A stretch of DNA of 64,000 bases. Origin: Planctomycetota bacterium (GTDB lineage: Bacteria; Planctomycetota; Planctomycetia; Planctomycetales; Planctomycetaceae). The notes under the pieces are model-generated. The model saw only the letters and a program-made list of their open reading frames with translations, made no database searches and had not been told where the DNA came from. The stretch's first letter is position 1; each line of letters opens with the position of its first letter. A program made the position numbers and the translations under genes. Below, in pieces: positions 46,031 through 55,557 of the stretch. The DNA lies in NCBI GenBank assembly GCA_018242525.1, contig JAFEBS010000001.1, positions 31,615 to 95,614 of the forward strand, read 5' to 3'.

Positions 46031-48001
46031 ATGAATCCGTTTCGTGACACGATCGTCTCCAGCCCGTGGGCAGCGTGTGTTGATGTTCCTGAGATCCAAT
46101 CGGATGTCTTCCAGGAATGCCTGCAGGGGATCCACCAGGTTCGAACGTCAGGACGCTCGGCGTCGTTGTTGATCCATGGTGCGGCAGGAGCGGGAAAAAC
46201 GCATCTGCTCAGCCGTCTGCGGACTCATCTGACATTGCAGGCACCGAGCGCCACGGATCGTGACGAATGCCTGTTCGTGTGGGTCCGGCTGCAAGCCAGC
46301 CCGCGCATGATCTGGCGTCACGTGCGGCGCACGCTGGTAGAAGACTGGTTTCGCCCCGTGCGCGGGCAACGATCCCAGTTCGAGCGAATCCTGTTTCATC
46401 GCCTGGCCGACATCCGCGTGGCCACAGGGGATCTGGAGCCGTGGTACGAGTACATGCTCGACACGGATCCCACAGCGCTGGATCAACTCCTGGATGATGT
46501 GGCCGAGAGCCTGTTCCTGGATCGTAATACAACAATCGCCTTCAAACACATCGCGTTTGGACGGCATCGCCGCGACCTGCGGGCCTGGCTGGGCGGCGAC
46601 TCGCTTCCCGAAGAAGCCCTGGCGCGGCTCAGTCTGTCCCAGGACGAAGGGACCGATGAAGACCGGGAACACGAAGCGCGACGCGTGGTCCTGATGCTCT
46701 GTAAACTGGCAGGCGACGGACTGCCGATTGTGCTGAGCCTGGATCAGGTTGAGGCCCTGCAGACGTCGGTCGGTGATCGTGACGGACTGTTCGCGTTCGG
46801 CCAGCTTGTCAGCACGCTGCACGATGAAACGTCCAACGTGTTCGTCATTCCGTGTGTTCAATCGTCGTTTGCCACGGAACTCAAAGACAAATCGCGTGGT
46901 GCCGACTATGACCGGATGACGTCCCTGGGTGCCCGGTCACTGGCCACGCTGACCCGATCACAAGCCGAAAAACTGATCGCCGCTCGCCTGTCGCTCGCGG
47001 GGCCGGGGTTCATGCCTCCCCCGACAACGGATGCCTTGTGGCCCCTGGATCCAACCGACTTCCCACGTCTGGCAGCCGTCAACGAACTGACACCACGCCG
47101 ATTGCTGGCCACGTGCGCCGACCGATTCGAAGTCTACGTCAAGCAGGCCTCGTCATCCGCCGTCATCGATGTCCCGCCCGATGACCAGCCTGCGACCGAT
47201 GCGGAGGTGATTGAGTCCTCTGCGGATTCCTTTCTGGATGATGAATGGAAGTCGCGTGTCGAACAGGCCTTGTCCGCCAGCCGGCCTGAACGGACGGAAG
47301 AGATTGTCCGCCACGGGTTGCCGCAACTGGCCCGGTTGCTGTCCCCGCACTGGAAACCGGTTCGCGATGAACAACTTCCCGACATCCCCCTGGTGTTCGA
47401 GGAACCGTCCGGTGTCCGAACCGGAGTCAGCATTTGTACGCAGGCGAACATGAACAGCGTCACGGCACTCTTGAAGCGCCTGAAAACGCAGTTCACCCCG
47501 GATCGATTGGGACGACTGATCGTCCTGCGCGACGGACGGGTGCCACTCTCGAAAACAGCGAAAGTCGCCAGCCAGAGCCTGGAACAACTGGTCCAGCAGG
47601 GGGCGGTCATCGCCGAGCATTCGGCCGAGGTTTATGCGGCCCTGGATGCCTTGCGCGAACTCATTTCAGAATCGAAGTCGGGAGATCTTTCGCGCGACGG
47701 GCAGACGGTCTTGCCGGATACCGTGGAAAAATGGCTGTGCCAGCACCTTCCGGTCGGACTGCGTGATTTTGTCGATTCGATTCTCGGCAAGTCGTCATCG
47801 GCCGACGACAGCTTGCCGCTGGAATCGCTGGCGACATTGCTGAGCGAACGTCCCATTGTGCCACTCGCCGAAGCTGCCGTCGCCCTGAATTCGACCGAGG
47901 CGACCGTCGTCGCCCTGATCCAGCGTCACCCCGATCGCGCCCGGCTTCTGATGGGGCCGCCAGCGGTTGTGTTTCGCGTGGATGGTGACTCCTTGTCGTA
48001 G
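46031..48001 (+). CDS. AAA/STAND-type P-loop ATPase of the module
   Basis: 656 residues. Walker A is GAAGAGKT (50-57) in LLIHGAAGAGKTHLLSRL. Walker B is IVLSLDQVE (233-241), with a large insert between them. Downstream there are a sensor-like FVIPCVQSS and a lid/winged-helix part. The C-terminal half (about 400-656) is acidic then helical, ending in a winged-helix-like EAAVALNSTEATVVALIQRHPDRARL. The N-terminus MNPFRDTIVSSPW resembles Orc/Cdc6-like and other loader ATPases. It likely loads or controls the downstream FtsK-type motor. Confidence 0.7.
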   Translation: MNPFRDTIVSSPWAACVDVPEIQSDVFQECLQGIHQVRTSGRSASLLIHGAAGAGKTHLLSRLRTHLTLQAPSATDRDECLFVWVRLQASPRMIWRHVRRTLVEDWFRPVRGQRSQFERILFHRLADIRVATGDLEPWYEYMLDTDPTALDQLLDDVAESLFLDRNTTIAFKHIAFGRHRRDLRAWLGGDSLPEEALARLSLSQDEGTDEDREHEARRVVLMLCKLAGDGLPIVLSLDQVEALQTSVGDRDGLFAFGQLVSTLHDETSNVFVIPCVQSSFATELKDKSRGADYDRMTSLGARSLATLTRSQAEKLIAARLSLAGPGFMPPPTTDALWPLDPTDFPRLAAVNELTPRRLLATCADRFEVYVKQASSSAVIDVPPDDQPATDAEVIESSADSFLDDEWKSRVEQALSASRPERTEEIVRHGLPQLARLLSPHWKPVRDEQLPDIPLVFEEPSGVRTGVSICTQANMNSVTALLKRLKTQFTPDRLGRLIVLRDGRVPLSKTAKVASQSLEQLVQQGAVIAEHSAEVYAALDALRELISESKSGDLSRDGQTVLPDTVEKWLCQHLPVGLRDFVDSILGKSSSADDSLPLESLATLLSERPIVPLAEAAVALNSTEATVVALIQRHPDRARLLMGPPAVVFRVDGDSLS

Positions 48002-48019
48002 TTACTGAGGAAGTACTCC

Positions 48020-49993
48020 ATGCCAGTGACGATCACGGTCAGTGAAGTTCGCGATGCACTCTATCGTGCGGCAGGATCGCAGAGTGCGCGGGGGACGGGT
48101 GCCCCTTCGCTGGCCGTGCTGGGACAATGGTTCCATGACGCGGTCGGGTGGATGGTCACCGAAGTGAGTGGCGTCACGCCGCTGGCGGTCCTGGCGGATG
48201 TCGACGAGAACCTGGATGTCTGGAAACGAACACTCATCGATCACGCGTATGCACACTTCGTCGGTCCCCGCCTGACGTCCCACCAGGCGGCACTGCAGGA
48301 GGTCGCGACGCAGGTCTTAACGTTCTGGCAGGCAATGCAGGCCGCCTGCCAATGGCTGGCGGAACTGGCCTGGAGTCTCCGGCCGACACGCAAATCCTCA
48401 CGGATGGCAGTACCGGCTCCCTGGCAATCCCTGGCGGCATGGCTGACCACCGAAGAGCCGCTGTCGTGCGAACTGCGCGAACCGGGCTGGATCGACAGTG
48501 TGCGTCTGGTCGGTATCGCCGATGCGGTCGTCAGGCTCAACTCGTCAGGGAATGTCTGGTGCGCGATCGAATTCAAGATCGGTCAGACTTCACCCACCGC
48601 GGACCTGGGCCAGGCCTGCCTGTATCACCTGATGCTGTCGGCGGCCGAGACATCACGGTCGACGGAAGGGACGTCCACCGATGCGACTTTGGATTCGGGA
48701 ACGCTGGCGCTGATCAGTTTCCGCCCGGACCGTCACGAACAATTGTTTGACGCGGCAACGTTGCAGACGGCCCGGCAGCGCCTGGTCGATTTGATTGGCA
48801 AGCTGGCGGGAGTCGACGCGACTCAGGCGAATCCACCAGAGACTCGCTCGGCCCCGGTCACCCGTTCGACTCGGCGCGAGGAACCGGTGCCTGCGGCTGA
48901 GACTCGACCTGCGGGATTGCCGTATGTCCGTCCCACGGAAGAACACTTGCGGTTGGGTCAATACCTGGTGACGACGCTGACCCAGGAATACGGTGTGACA
49001 GTGTCGCTCGACGGACCGCCGCTGGTGGGGCCTTCGTTCCTGCGATTCCCGATCCGCCTGGGACCCCGCATGAAAGTGGCGGCGGTCCAGCAACGGGTGG
49101 AAGAGCTTCAGTTGCGACTGGGTCTGTCGCGTCCCCCGTTCATTGCCATTGAAGAGGGGATGCTGGTCGTCGACGTGCAGCGACCCGACCGACAAAAAGT
49201 CCTGTTTGACGACGTTCGATCTCAACTTCCTGCCCCCGATGCCCGGCTGGGGGGATCGCATGTTCCGATCGGCGTCGACATTGCCGGCCAGCTTGTCTGC
49301 GCGAATCTGGCGACGACGGAGCACGCGCATCTGCTGGCTGCCGGGACGACCGGCAGTGGCAAAAGTGAATGGTTGCGAACGGCGATTGCGGGGCTGATCG
49401 TCACCAACACGCCGGAAACGTTAAGACTGCTGATCATCGATCCGAAACGGAATGCATTTCATGCGCTGCGTCGTTCCCCGTTTCTCTGGAAGCCGCTGGT
49501 CTTTCCCGACGAACAGCCCACGGCTGTCGTCTTGAAGGAACTGGTCGATGAAATGGATCGTCGCTATCGACAACTGGATGGTGCCGATTCTCATGCCCAG
49601 CTTGTTGCCCGTTCCGACGTGCCGTTGCCACGAATTGTCTGTGTCTGTGATGAATATCGCGACCTGATCAGCCGCAGTCGCGAAGAGCGGAAACAGATTG
49701 AGGATCAGATCTGCCGACTGGGTGCGAAGGCCCGCGCGGCCGGGATTCATTTGATCCTGGCCACCCAGGAACCCCGTCGCGAAACCATCAAGGGACCGCT
49801 CGATTCCAACATCCCCGCCCGCGTCGGTTTGTGGATGCAGAAGGCTCAGGAGTCCCGGATGCTGCTGAGTGAACCTGGTGCCGAAAAACTGCTCGGGCAT
49901 GGAGACCTGCTGTTCAAGGACGTCGGGCGTCCGCGTCGTCTGCAGTCCCCGTTGTTGTCCGAAGCCAACCGCGACAGCATTTTCGGCAGCTAA
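48020..49993 (+). CDS. PD-(D/E)XK nuclease fused to FtsK/SpoIIIE DNA translocase motor
   Basis: 657 residues with GAGGAAG upstream. The N-terminal part (about 30-215) is a RecB/Cas4-like nuclease: LGQWFHDAVGWM (His39), VGIADAVVRL (Asp168), CAIEFKIG (Glu184, Lys186) and LGQACLYHLML (Gln198, Tyr202), the full D-ExK-QxxxY set. After a linker, the FtsK-like beta and motor domains follow (about 305-650): Walker A GTTGSGKS (441-448), IIDPKRNAF, Walker B RIVCVCDEYRDL (537-548), ATQEPRRETIKGPLDSNIPARV in parts, and GAEKLLGHGDLLF. There are no membrane helices and no gamma domain, so it is not the cell-division FtsK. Confidence 0.82.
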   Translation: MPVTITVSEVRDALYRAAGSQSARGTGAPSLAVLGQWFHDAVGWMVTEVSGVTPLAVLADVDENLDVWKRTLIDHAYAHFVGPRLTSHQAALQEVATQVLTFWQAMQAACQWLAELAWSLRPTRKSSRMAVPAPWQSLAAWLTTEEPLSCELREPGWIDSVRLVGIADAVVRLNSSGNVWCAIEFKIGQTSPTADLGQACLYHLMLSAAETSRSTEGTSTDATLDSGTLALISFRPDRHEQLFDAATLQTARQRLVDLIGKLAGVDATQANPPETRSAPVTRSTRREEPVPAAETRPAGLPYVRPTEEHLRLGQYLVTTLTQEYGVTVSLDGPPLVGPSFLRFPIRLGPRMKVAAVQQRVEELQLRLGLSRPPFIAIEEGMLVVDVQRPDRQKVLFDDVRSQLPAPDARLGGSHVPIGVDIAGQLVCANLATTEHAHLLAAGTTGSGKSEWLRTAIAGLIVTNTPETLRLLIIDPKRNAFHALRRSPFLWKPLVFPDEQPTAVVLKELVDEMDRRYRQLDGADSHAQLVARSDVPLPRIVCVCDEYRDLISRSREERKQIEDQICRLGAKARAAGIHLILATQEPRRETIKGPLDSNIPARVGLWMQKAQESRMLLSEPGAEKLLGHGDLLFKDVGRPRRLQSPLLSEANRDSIFGS

Positions 49994-50006
49994 ACGGAAA
50001 CGGAAC

Positions 50007-51068
50007 ATGGCCTGGCAATTGATTTCAATCCTGGGAGAAGCCCGCCAGCGCGGAGCCAGTGATGTGCATCTGGTGCGTGGCATTCCGCCCGCGATGCGGT
50101 TGGCAGGGAAACTGGAACGGATGATCGGTGACCCGTTGGATGACGCGACCCTGGTCCGATTTCTGGACGAAGTTGCCACGCCGGACCAGGTTCTGCGATT
50201 CGAGTCGGGCCGGGAACTTTGCGTGGCCCTGGATCAACCCGGAATCGGTCGAGTCCGCGTCAGCGTCTATCGACGGTCCGGGACTCCGGAAATGGCGATT
50301 CGACTGAGCGAAACCGCCATCCGTCCCGCTGCGGACCTGCGTCTGCCACCGATCGTCGAGGAACTGACTCATCGAACCAGCGGCCTGGTGCTGGTGACCG
50401 GCCCGACGGGTGTTGGCAAGACGACCACGTTGAACTACATGATCGACTGCATCAACCGCCAGCGGCCTCTGAAGATCGTGACCATCGAAGACCCGATCGA
50501 ATACGTCCATCAGTCGCAGCGAAGCATTGTCGTGCAGCAGGAACTGGTCAGCGACGTTACTTCATTCCGATCGGCGCTGGTGCATGTCCTGCGCCAGGAC
50601 CCGGACGTGATTGTGATCGGCGAGATGCGTGACCTGGAGACCATCGAGACCGCCTTGATCGCCGCAGAAACGGGTCATCTGGTCCTGGCGACCTTGCACA
50701 CTCCGGATGTCGTCCAGACAGTGCAGCGGATTTGCAGCGTATTCCCTTCAGAGCGGCAGAATGCGATCATCCTCCAATTGTCCAACAGCCTGCAGGCGGT
50801 AGTGGCTCAACGCCTGTTGCCGCGAGCGAACGGCCTCGGACAGGTGCTGGCGTGCGAGGTCTGCGTGACAACCCCGGCGGTGCGGACTCATATTCGCGAA
50901 CGGCAGGTGCATCAACTCGCAAACGAAATGCAGACGGGAATGAAACTCCAGATGCAAACCATGGACGCGAGCCTGCTCGGTCTGTATCAGCAAGGTGAGA
51001 TCACACTGGAAACGGCTCTTTCCCAGTCGCGCAGTGCGGATTTCATTCGACGTCATGCAAAGCCCTGA
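50007..51068 (+). CDS. PilT-type secretion/retraction ATPase
   Basis: 353 residues from ATG 50007, 13 nt after the FtsK gene. The family's ASDVHL motif (17-22) is followed by Walker A GPTGVGKTT (132-140), Asp box EDPIEY (161-166), Walker B VIVIGEMRD (201-209), His box TGHLVLATLHT, and AVRTHIRE matching the PilT AIRNLIRE motif. These mark a retraction-type hexameric ATPase. No pilin, PilB, PilC or secretin gene is nearby, so its partners are either elsewhere or it acts with the three genes before it. Confidence 0.85.
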   Translation: MAWQLISILGEARQRGASDVHLVRGIPPAMRLAGKLERMIGDPLDDATLVRFLDEVATPDQVLRFESGRELCVALDQPGIGRVRVSVYRRSGTPEMAIRLSETAIRPAADLRLPPIVEELTHRTSGLVLVTGPTGVGKTTTLNYMIDCINRQRPLKIVTIEDPIEYVHQSQRSIVVQQELVSDVTSFRSALVHVLRQDPDVIVIGEMRDLETIETALIAAETGHLVLATLHTPDVVQTVQRICSVFPSERQNAIILQLSNSLQAVVAQRLLPRANGLGQVLACEVCVTTPAVRTHIRERQVHQLANEMQTGMKLQMQTMDASLLGLYQQGEITLETALSQSRSADFIRRHAKP

Positions 51069-51153
51069 ACGCCATTTCCTCGCCGACTTGGTTCTGGCCG
51101 TGCTTTGCCATGCTCCCCTCGGTGACGAGTTGGCGGCAGTTCACCTCCTGCCG

Positions 51154-51519
51154 TCATTGTCTACGCTTCCAGAGGAGCAGGCAGGCAGAAACGATGGTTA
51201 AGGGGAATGGAAAAACGTAGAACGCGACATTCCACTTCCGCGAATCAAAGTACCAGGGGTGGTGCTGCGCTTCGTATGCCGACCGTCCTTCAATTCCGTA
51301 CGACTTCCACTCCAAACTTTCCTCAACGGGGAATCCGTCGACTCTCCACCACGACAGCACACCCTGACAAAGCGCGAACGAATGATAGGTGGTCCCGTAG
51401 GAAGCGAGTATCCGATCTTCGATGAGATTGCTTCTGATCCACACCCCCATCAATGCGCACGCCATTAATAGGGCAATGCACCCCGCCTTCCGTCGCCAGC
51501 CTTGGAAAATCTCACGCAT
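51154..51519 (-). CDS. Small planctomycete-type membrane protein
   Basis: 121 residues with two membrane segments (GCIALLMACALMGVWIR near the start, FYVFPFPLTIVSACLLLW near the end) and a basic MREIFQGWRRK N-terminus. The central part has LSWWRV and WYFDSRKW. Short two-helix proteins of this form (WRRK-G near the start, WxxPYWxxvxPLTLLSAyLLLWK-like end) are common in planctomycetes, with unknown function. It converges with the ATPase module. Confidence 0.65.
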   Translation of the reverse strand: MREIFQGWRRKAGCIALLMACALMGVWIRSNLIEDRILASYGTTYHSFALCQGVLSWWRVDGFPVEESLEWKSYGIEGRSAYEAQHHPWYFDSRKWNVAFYVFPFPLTIVSACLLLWKRRQ

Positions 51520-51683
51520 GTTCCATCTTCGCCGTTCCCTTTGAAATCGCTGAAGACATAACCGCCCGCTGGTTGCGGTTCCACAGCAGCAACGCCCGGG
51601 GCATGCATCGTCATGCCAACAATGATTGTCCCCAGGGAAATTCCCACGTCACGAAGTTCGTTGAATGGCCACGTCGATTTCAT
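51465..51683 (-). pseudogene. Possible N-terminal fragment of an exported hydrolase
   Basis: 72 codons with AGGGA before the ATG. A hydrophobic/Ala-rich leader (ISLGTIIVGMTMHAPGVAA) is followed by GGYVFSDFKGNGEDG, a phrase like the first blade of GH43-type beta-propellers. After about 55 codons the sequence runs into the start of the small membrane protein gene and stops in another context. It is read as a truncated gene start, with low confidence in the family. Confidence 0.35.
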
Positions 51684-51712
51684 AGTGGATCCCTGTCGAT
51701 CTGAGTCGTCAA

Positions 51713-52285
51713 TTACGGTTTTCGTCCCACAATTCTGGCAACCGATCGGTCCGGCAGTTCGGTCTCGTCGTGAAAGAGAATCTCCAGGCCCGGAAACAAC
51801 GTCGGCAATTCATCCGGGCCGAGCGTAAACTGAGCTGAAATGAGGTGGTTGTCAGCACGTGACAGTTGTCCCTGCGAAAACGTTTCGTAGATCAGAATCC
51901 CACCCGTGCGCAACGACCTTTCGATCAAGTGCGGCAATCGGTGTCGATCCAGAAAACGGAAGACCGTCACCAGGTCATAGTGATTCGTCGGTGGCTCGTA
52001 CCGATCCAGATCCGCGGCAATCCACGAAATGGTCTGAACATTCGCTCGTTCCGCCGCTTGTTCCGCCAGAGCCAGACCGATCGGAGAGATATCGACCGCA
52101 TCCACTTTCCAGCCATGTTGAGACAGCCAGATCGCATTGTGTCCCAGGCCGCAGGCCAGGTCGAGGGCCACGCCGACGGCCAGTGGTGTCGCATGTCGCG
52201 ACAGCCAGTCATCGGGCGGCAGCACGGTCGTCGATGCCTTGTCGGCGTACTTCGCATCCCAGCGTTGGCGGTCCGAGTCAGACAC
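51713..52285 (-). CDS. Class I SAM-dependent methyltransferase (TehB-like)
   Basis: 190 residues from a GTG with AGGGAC upstream. Motif I is ALDLACGLGHNAIWLS, with KVDAVDISPIGL as the acidic end of strand 2 and YDLVTVFRFLDR as motif IV. It begins RQRWDAKY, as in TehB/thiopurine-type methyltransferases that act on small molecules (metalloids, thiols). A modification role in the nearby module is not indicated. Confidence 0.85.
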   Translation of the reverse strand: MSDSDRQRWDAKYADKASTTVLPPDDWLSRHATPLAVGVALDLACGLGHNAIWLSQHGWKVDAVDISPIGLALAEQAAERANVQTISWIAADLDRYEPPTNHYDLVTVFRFLDRHRLPHLIERSLRTGGILIYETFSQGQLSRADNHLISAQFTLGPDELPTLFPGLEILFHDETELPDRSVARIVGRKP

Positions 52286-52467
52286 GGGATGTCCCTTCGG
52301 TACTTCAACGGTCGTTTGAACGGCGACAGATTGGTAGTAGGACGGACAATCCTGACGCCCGACAAAAAGCGGCGAGGAATTCGGTGAATTCTGTTGGCTG
52401 GGTCTTGCGATTCTGCGATTGAGTTCGATGATACTCCGCTCGTTGAGGATACGACATGGAGGGGTGA

Positions 52468-53820
52468 ATGAGAACAGTCAGGGATCCGTGTCAGCCACGA
52501 CTGGTGGACATGTTTGATGGTGTCATTTCGGCGGCGAGTCGGCTGCGGATGGCGGACGGATGGCAGGCCACGTTTCGGCACTTCGTGTTGCAGGAACTTC
52601 CGGCGTTGCGACTGGGCGACCATTTAAACGCATCTCGCGGCCGTCCCTCGTCGGAGTTGTATTCGATGTGCGGATTGCTGCTGCTCCGCCACTTTCACGA
52701 CTGGACTGTGCCCGAAACTCTGGAAGCCGTCCTGTTCCGATCCGATGTCCAATGCGCTCTGAATCTGGAGTCCGGTTTCGAGATCTCGCAGCGGACGATC
52801 GAACGCTATCTCCGGGAATTGCAGGCCGACGAGGGACTGGCGCAGGAGATGATGACGACGGTGACCGACCGCCTGGTCGCGACATTGGAACTGCGCATCC
52901 ATCATCAGCGACTGGATTCCACGCACGTTGTGAGCAATATGGCCAGTTTTGGCCGTACCCGCCTGATGGCCGTCGCCGTCAAGCGGTTCCTGAAGGCTCT
53001 GCATCGTCATCAGCGGACGGAATTCGAGGCGTTGTCAGAAGAATTCCGCGCCCGGTACGACTCCAGCGACCAGCGGTTGTTCGGCCAGAACTCCACTCCC
53101 GAGGATCGGCAACGCAACCGGCAGCAGGTGGCGGAGGACCTGTTCCTGATGCTGGAGCGGTTCGCACCGAACAAGGAGATTTCCCAATGGGTGATTTACC
53201 AGCGGTTGCAGACGCTCTTCGGCCAGCAATGTGAGATTGTTGAAGAGCAGGTGCAGGTGCGGAAGTCGACGGGCGGGGATGTCATTCAAAATCCGTCCGA
53301 TCCGGATGCGACCTATTCCGGACACAAGGGAGCCGGGTATCAGGTCCAATTGGCAGAGACCTGCGATCCCGAGAATGAGCAACAACTGATCCTGGCGGCC
53401 ATTCCGCAGACCGCCGCAGAGTCCGATTCTCACGCTCTGATTCTCGTGCTGGAGGAGCTTCAATCGCGAGACCATCTGCCGGAGACGATGCTGGCGGACT
53501 GCTCGTATGGGAGCGATGAGAACATGCAACAGTCCACTGCCATGGGCGTCAACCTCGTCAGTCCGGTTCCCGGTGGCGCGACGCATGATCCTCAGCGACT
53601 GGGGCCGGAGCACTTCACGCAAGACGCGCAGACGCACAAAGTGACGGCCTGTTTTCGCGCTGCTTTTCGCTGTTCAGGACGCTCTGGCGACTCAAAAGCA
53701 ACTCCCAACCGCGTTGGAGCGAATTACAGTCGCAAATTCAAAGTTCTCCCCAAAAAATCAGATTCGTCACCGTCTGATTTGTCGGGCGCGTCAATCCTGT
53801 CCGTCCGAACCGGGGAATGA
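52468..53820 (+). pseudogene. Truncated IS1182-family transposase
   Basis: 450 codons with GGAGGGGTGA upstream. The N-terminal region (LGDHLNASRGRPSSELYSMCGLLLLRHFHDWT in parts), the YRELQ-type ERYLRELQ, the first catalytic Asp (LRIHHQRLDSTHV) and second Asp (MLADCSYGSDEN) of the DDE core are recognisable. After about residue 395 (HKVTACF) the family's Cys-rich region and the catalytic Glu should follow, but instead comes an unrelated, Ser-rich reading to the stop. The usual length is over 500 residues. The element is therefore 3'-deleted and inactive; its right end and terminal repeats cannot be found. Confidence 0.75.
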
Positions 53821-53827
53821 CGAGGAA

Positions 53828-53847
53828 GACGGACACGAATGTCCGTC
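53828..53847. repeat. Short palindromic hairpin after the transposase
   Basis: GACGGACA, loop CGAA, TGTCCGTC is a perfect 8-bp hairpin. It lies eight nt past the transposase reading frame. The remaining DNA to 54051 shows nothing recognisable and probably includes IS debris. Confidence 0.5.
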
Positions 53848-54051
53848 CTACGCTCGCCCCGTGATTCCCATTCCTGCTTCTGCTGACTCTGTGGCTCTGT
53901 GCCTTTGCGAGAAGATTTCTTTCGCGCGGTGGATCGTGCGGGGATCCGATACGCCGCGCTGGCGTCGGCAACGATGGACGATTGTGAATGCACCCGCGGC
54001 TAGCACGCTCAGTACTACATTGGGCTGGTGGCGGTCAGTGGAATAACGCGA

Positions 54052-54087
54052 AAGGAAGCCTGTCCTGGATGCCAGGCAGGCTTCCTT
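54052..54087 (-). terminator. Terminator of the sialate esterase gene
   Basis: AAGGAAGCCTG (54052-54062) and CAGGCTTCCTT (54077-54087) form a perfect 11-bp stem, with an inner CCTGG/CCAGG pair in the loop. It lies 28 nt past the stop codon of the minus-strand gene. Confidence 0.65.
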
Positions 54088-54114
54088 CCGGTGGATTCCT
54101 TCGCCGTTGACAAA

Positions 54115-55557
54115 CTACCGCGACGTACGGAACGGACCCGCGGGCAGGCCGTTGACGTTCATCAGGTTTGGCTCGGCAAGTTCATTCCAGCCAAACCGGA
54201 CGGCGGCCGGTTCGGCGATCTTGTCGCTGGAAACGACCACCGTGGAACCATCGATGACCGCAGTGGCTTCCACGAAGTCACCTTCCTTGCCGGCAATCGT
54301 GAACCACGACAGGGGCTTGTCGTCGCGGGATTTAAGGCCCCCACCCACATGATCAAACTCGATCCGGATCTTGTTTCCTTCCACCTTCATCGACTTGTAG
54401 AGCGGACCGGAATAGACCAGCCCGGTCTTGCCGTAGGTTTTGGCCAGCGCCCACAGGGCCAGCCGCTTGCCGACATCCTGCTTGTTCCGCGGGTGGATGT
54501 CGTCCAGGTTCGTGATGTCGGTCGTGACCGCCATCCCGGTGTTCTTCATCGCCAGCGTCCTGGTCTGCGCTTCCCAGATCTGGGGCAGCAGGTTGTTCGG
54601 GTCCGTCGCCGGGGGCTTGACGTATTTGTACGGAGCCAGTTGGACGAACAGGAACGGAAAATCACCCTGGTTCCAGACCGACCGCCAACCGTTAATCAAA
54701 GCGTGCATCCGCTGTTCATAGGCCACGCCCTGGCCGCGATTGGATTCTCCCTGGTACCACAGCGCCCCGCGGATTCCGAAGGGAACCAGCGCATGGACCA
54801 TGCCGTTGTACAGGTGAGTCGGCGCGCCGGCGTTCGGCTTGACACCTTCCGGATTGGCCTGCTGAGCCTTCGCCTGATCGGCGTAATTCGCAAGTGCCGG
54901 AACCGACTCAAAGCCGACGATGGGGGTCCAGGGTTCGATGGCGGTCCCACCCCAGGATGTGTTGATCAGGCCGACCGGAATGTTCAACTCCTTCTGGATC
55001 TCACGACCGAAGAAGTAGGCCACCGCCGAGAAGTTGCCAATGGTCTGGGGAGAACATTCGGACCATTCACGATCCAGCACGACTTCGGCCTGCGGCGTGA
55101 CACCTGGAACCTTGCGGACATGGAACAGGCGAATCGTGGGATGCTTCGCCGATTCGATTTCTTCCTTCGGGTTGTTGGAATTGGAGACGGTCCATTCCAT
55201 GTTTGACTGTCCCGAGGCGACCCAGACCTCGCCGATCAGGACATCCGTCAGCTTGATCTCGTTCTTTCCCTTGATCACAACTTCGTGAGGTTCGTTGCTG
55301 GCGGTCATTTCCTTCAGCTTGACCGACCACTTGCCGTCGGCCCCCGCCTTCGTGCTGGCCGTGTTGGTGCCAATCGACACCGTGACCTCTTCGTCGGCGT
55401 CGGCCGTTCCCCAGACGGTGATCGGCAGCTTCTGCTGCAGAACCATGTGGCTGGCAATGACCTTGGGTAGCTTGACGTCCGCTTGAGCGACACTGCCAAC
55501 GGCCGCTGCGCACATCGCGGCGACAACGATCTTGGACCAGGACCAGACTTGTCTCAT
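54115..55557 (-). CDS. Secreted sialate O-acetylesterase-family protein
   Basis: 480 residues with GAGGAG upstream and a signal peptide (IVVAAMCAAAVGSVAQA). The SGNH-type hydrolase core has the nucleophile in VWVASGQSNMEW, the block-III INTSWGGTAIEPW, ALWYQGESN, and the DIHPRNK Asp/His pair. It removes acetyl esters from sialic acids or, more generally, from polysaccharides. Planctomycetes use many such enzymes on sulfated and acetylated glycans. The divergent gene is an oxidoreductase of the Gfo/Idh/MocA family, a frequent neighbour in glycan degradation. Confidence 0.92.
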   Translation of the reverse strand: MRQVWSWSKIVVAAMCAAAVGSVAQADVKLPKVIASHMVLQQKLPITVWGTADADEEVTVSIGTNTASTKAGADGKWSVKLKEMTASNEPHEVVIKGKNEIKLTDVLIGEVWVASGQSNMEWTVSNSNNPKEEIESAKHPTIRLFHVRKVPGVTPQAEVVLDREWSECSPQTIGNFSAVAYFFGREIQKELNIPVGLINTSWGGTAIEPWTPIVGFESVPALANYADQAKAQQANPEGVKPNAGAPTHLYNGMVHALVPFGIRGALWYQGESNRGQGVAYEQRMHALINGWRSVWNQGDFPFLFVQLAPYKYVKPPATDPNNLLPQIWEAQTRTLAMKNTGMAVTTDITNLDDIHPRNKQDVGKRLALWALAKTYGKTGLVYSGPLYKSMKVEGNKIRIEFDHVGGGLKSRDDKPLSWFTIAGKEGDFVEATAVIDGSTVVVSSDKIAEPAAVRFGWNELAEPNLMNVNGLPAGPFRTSR

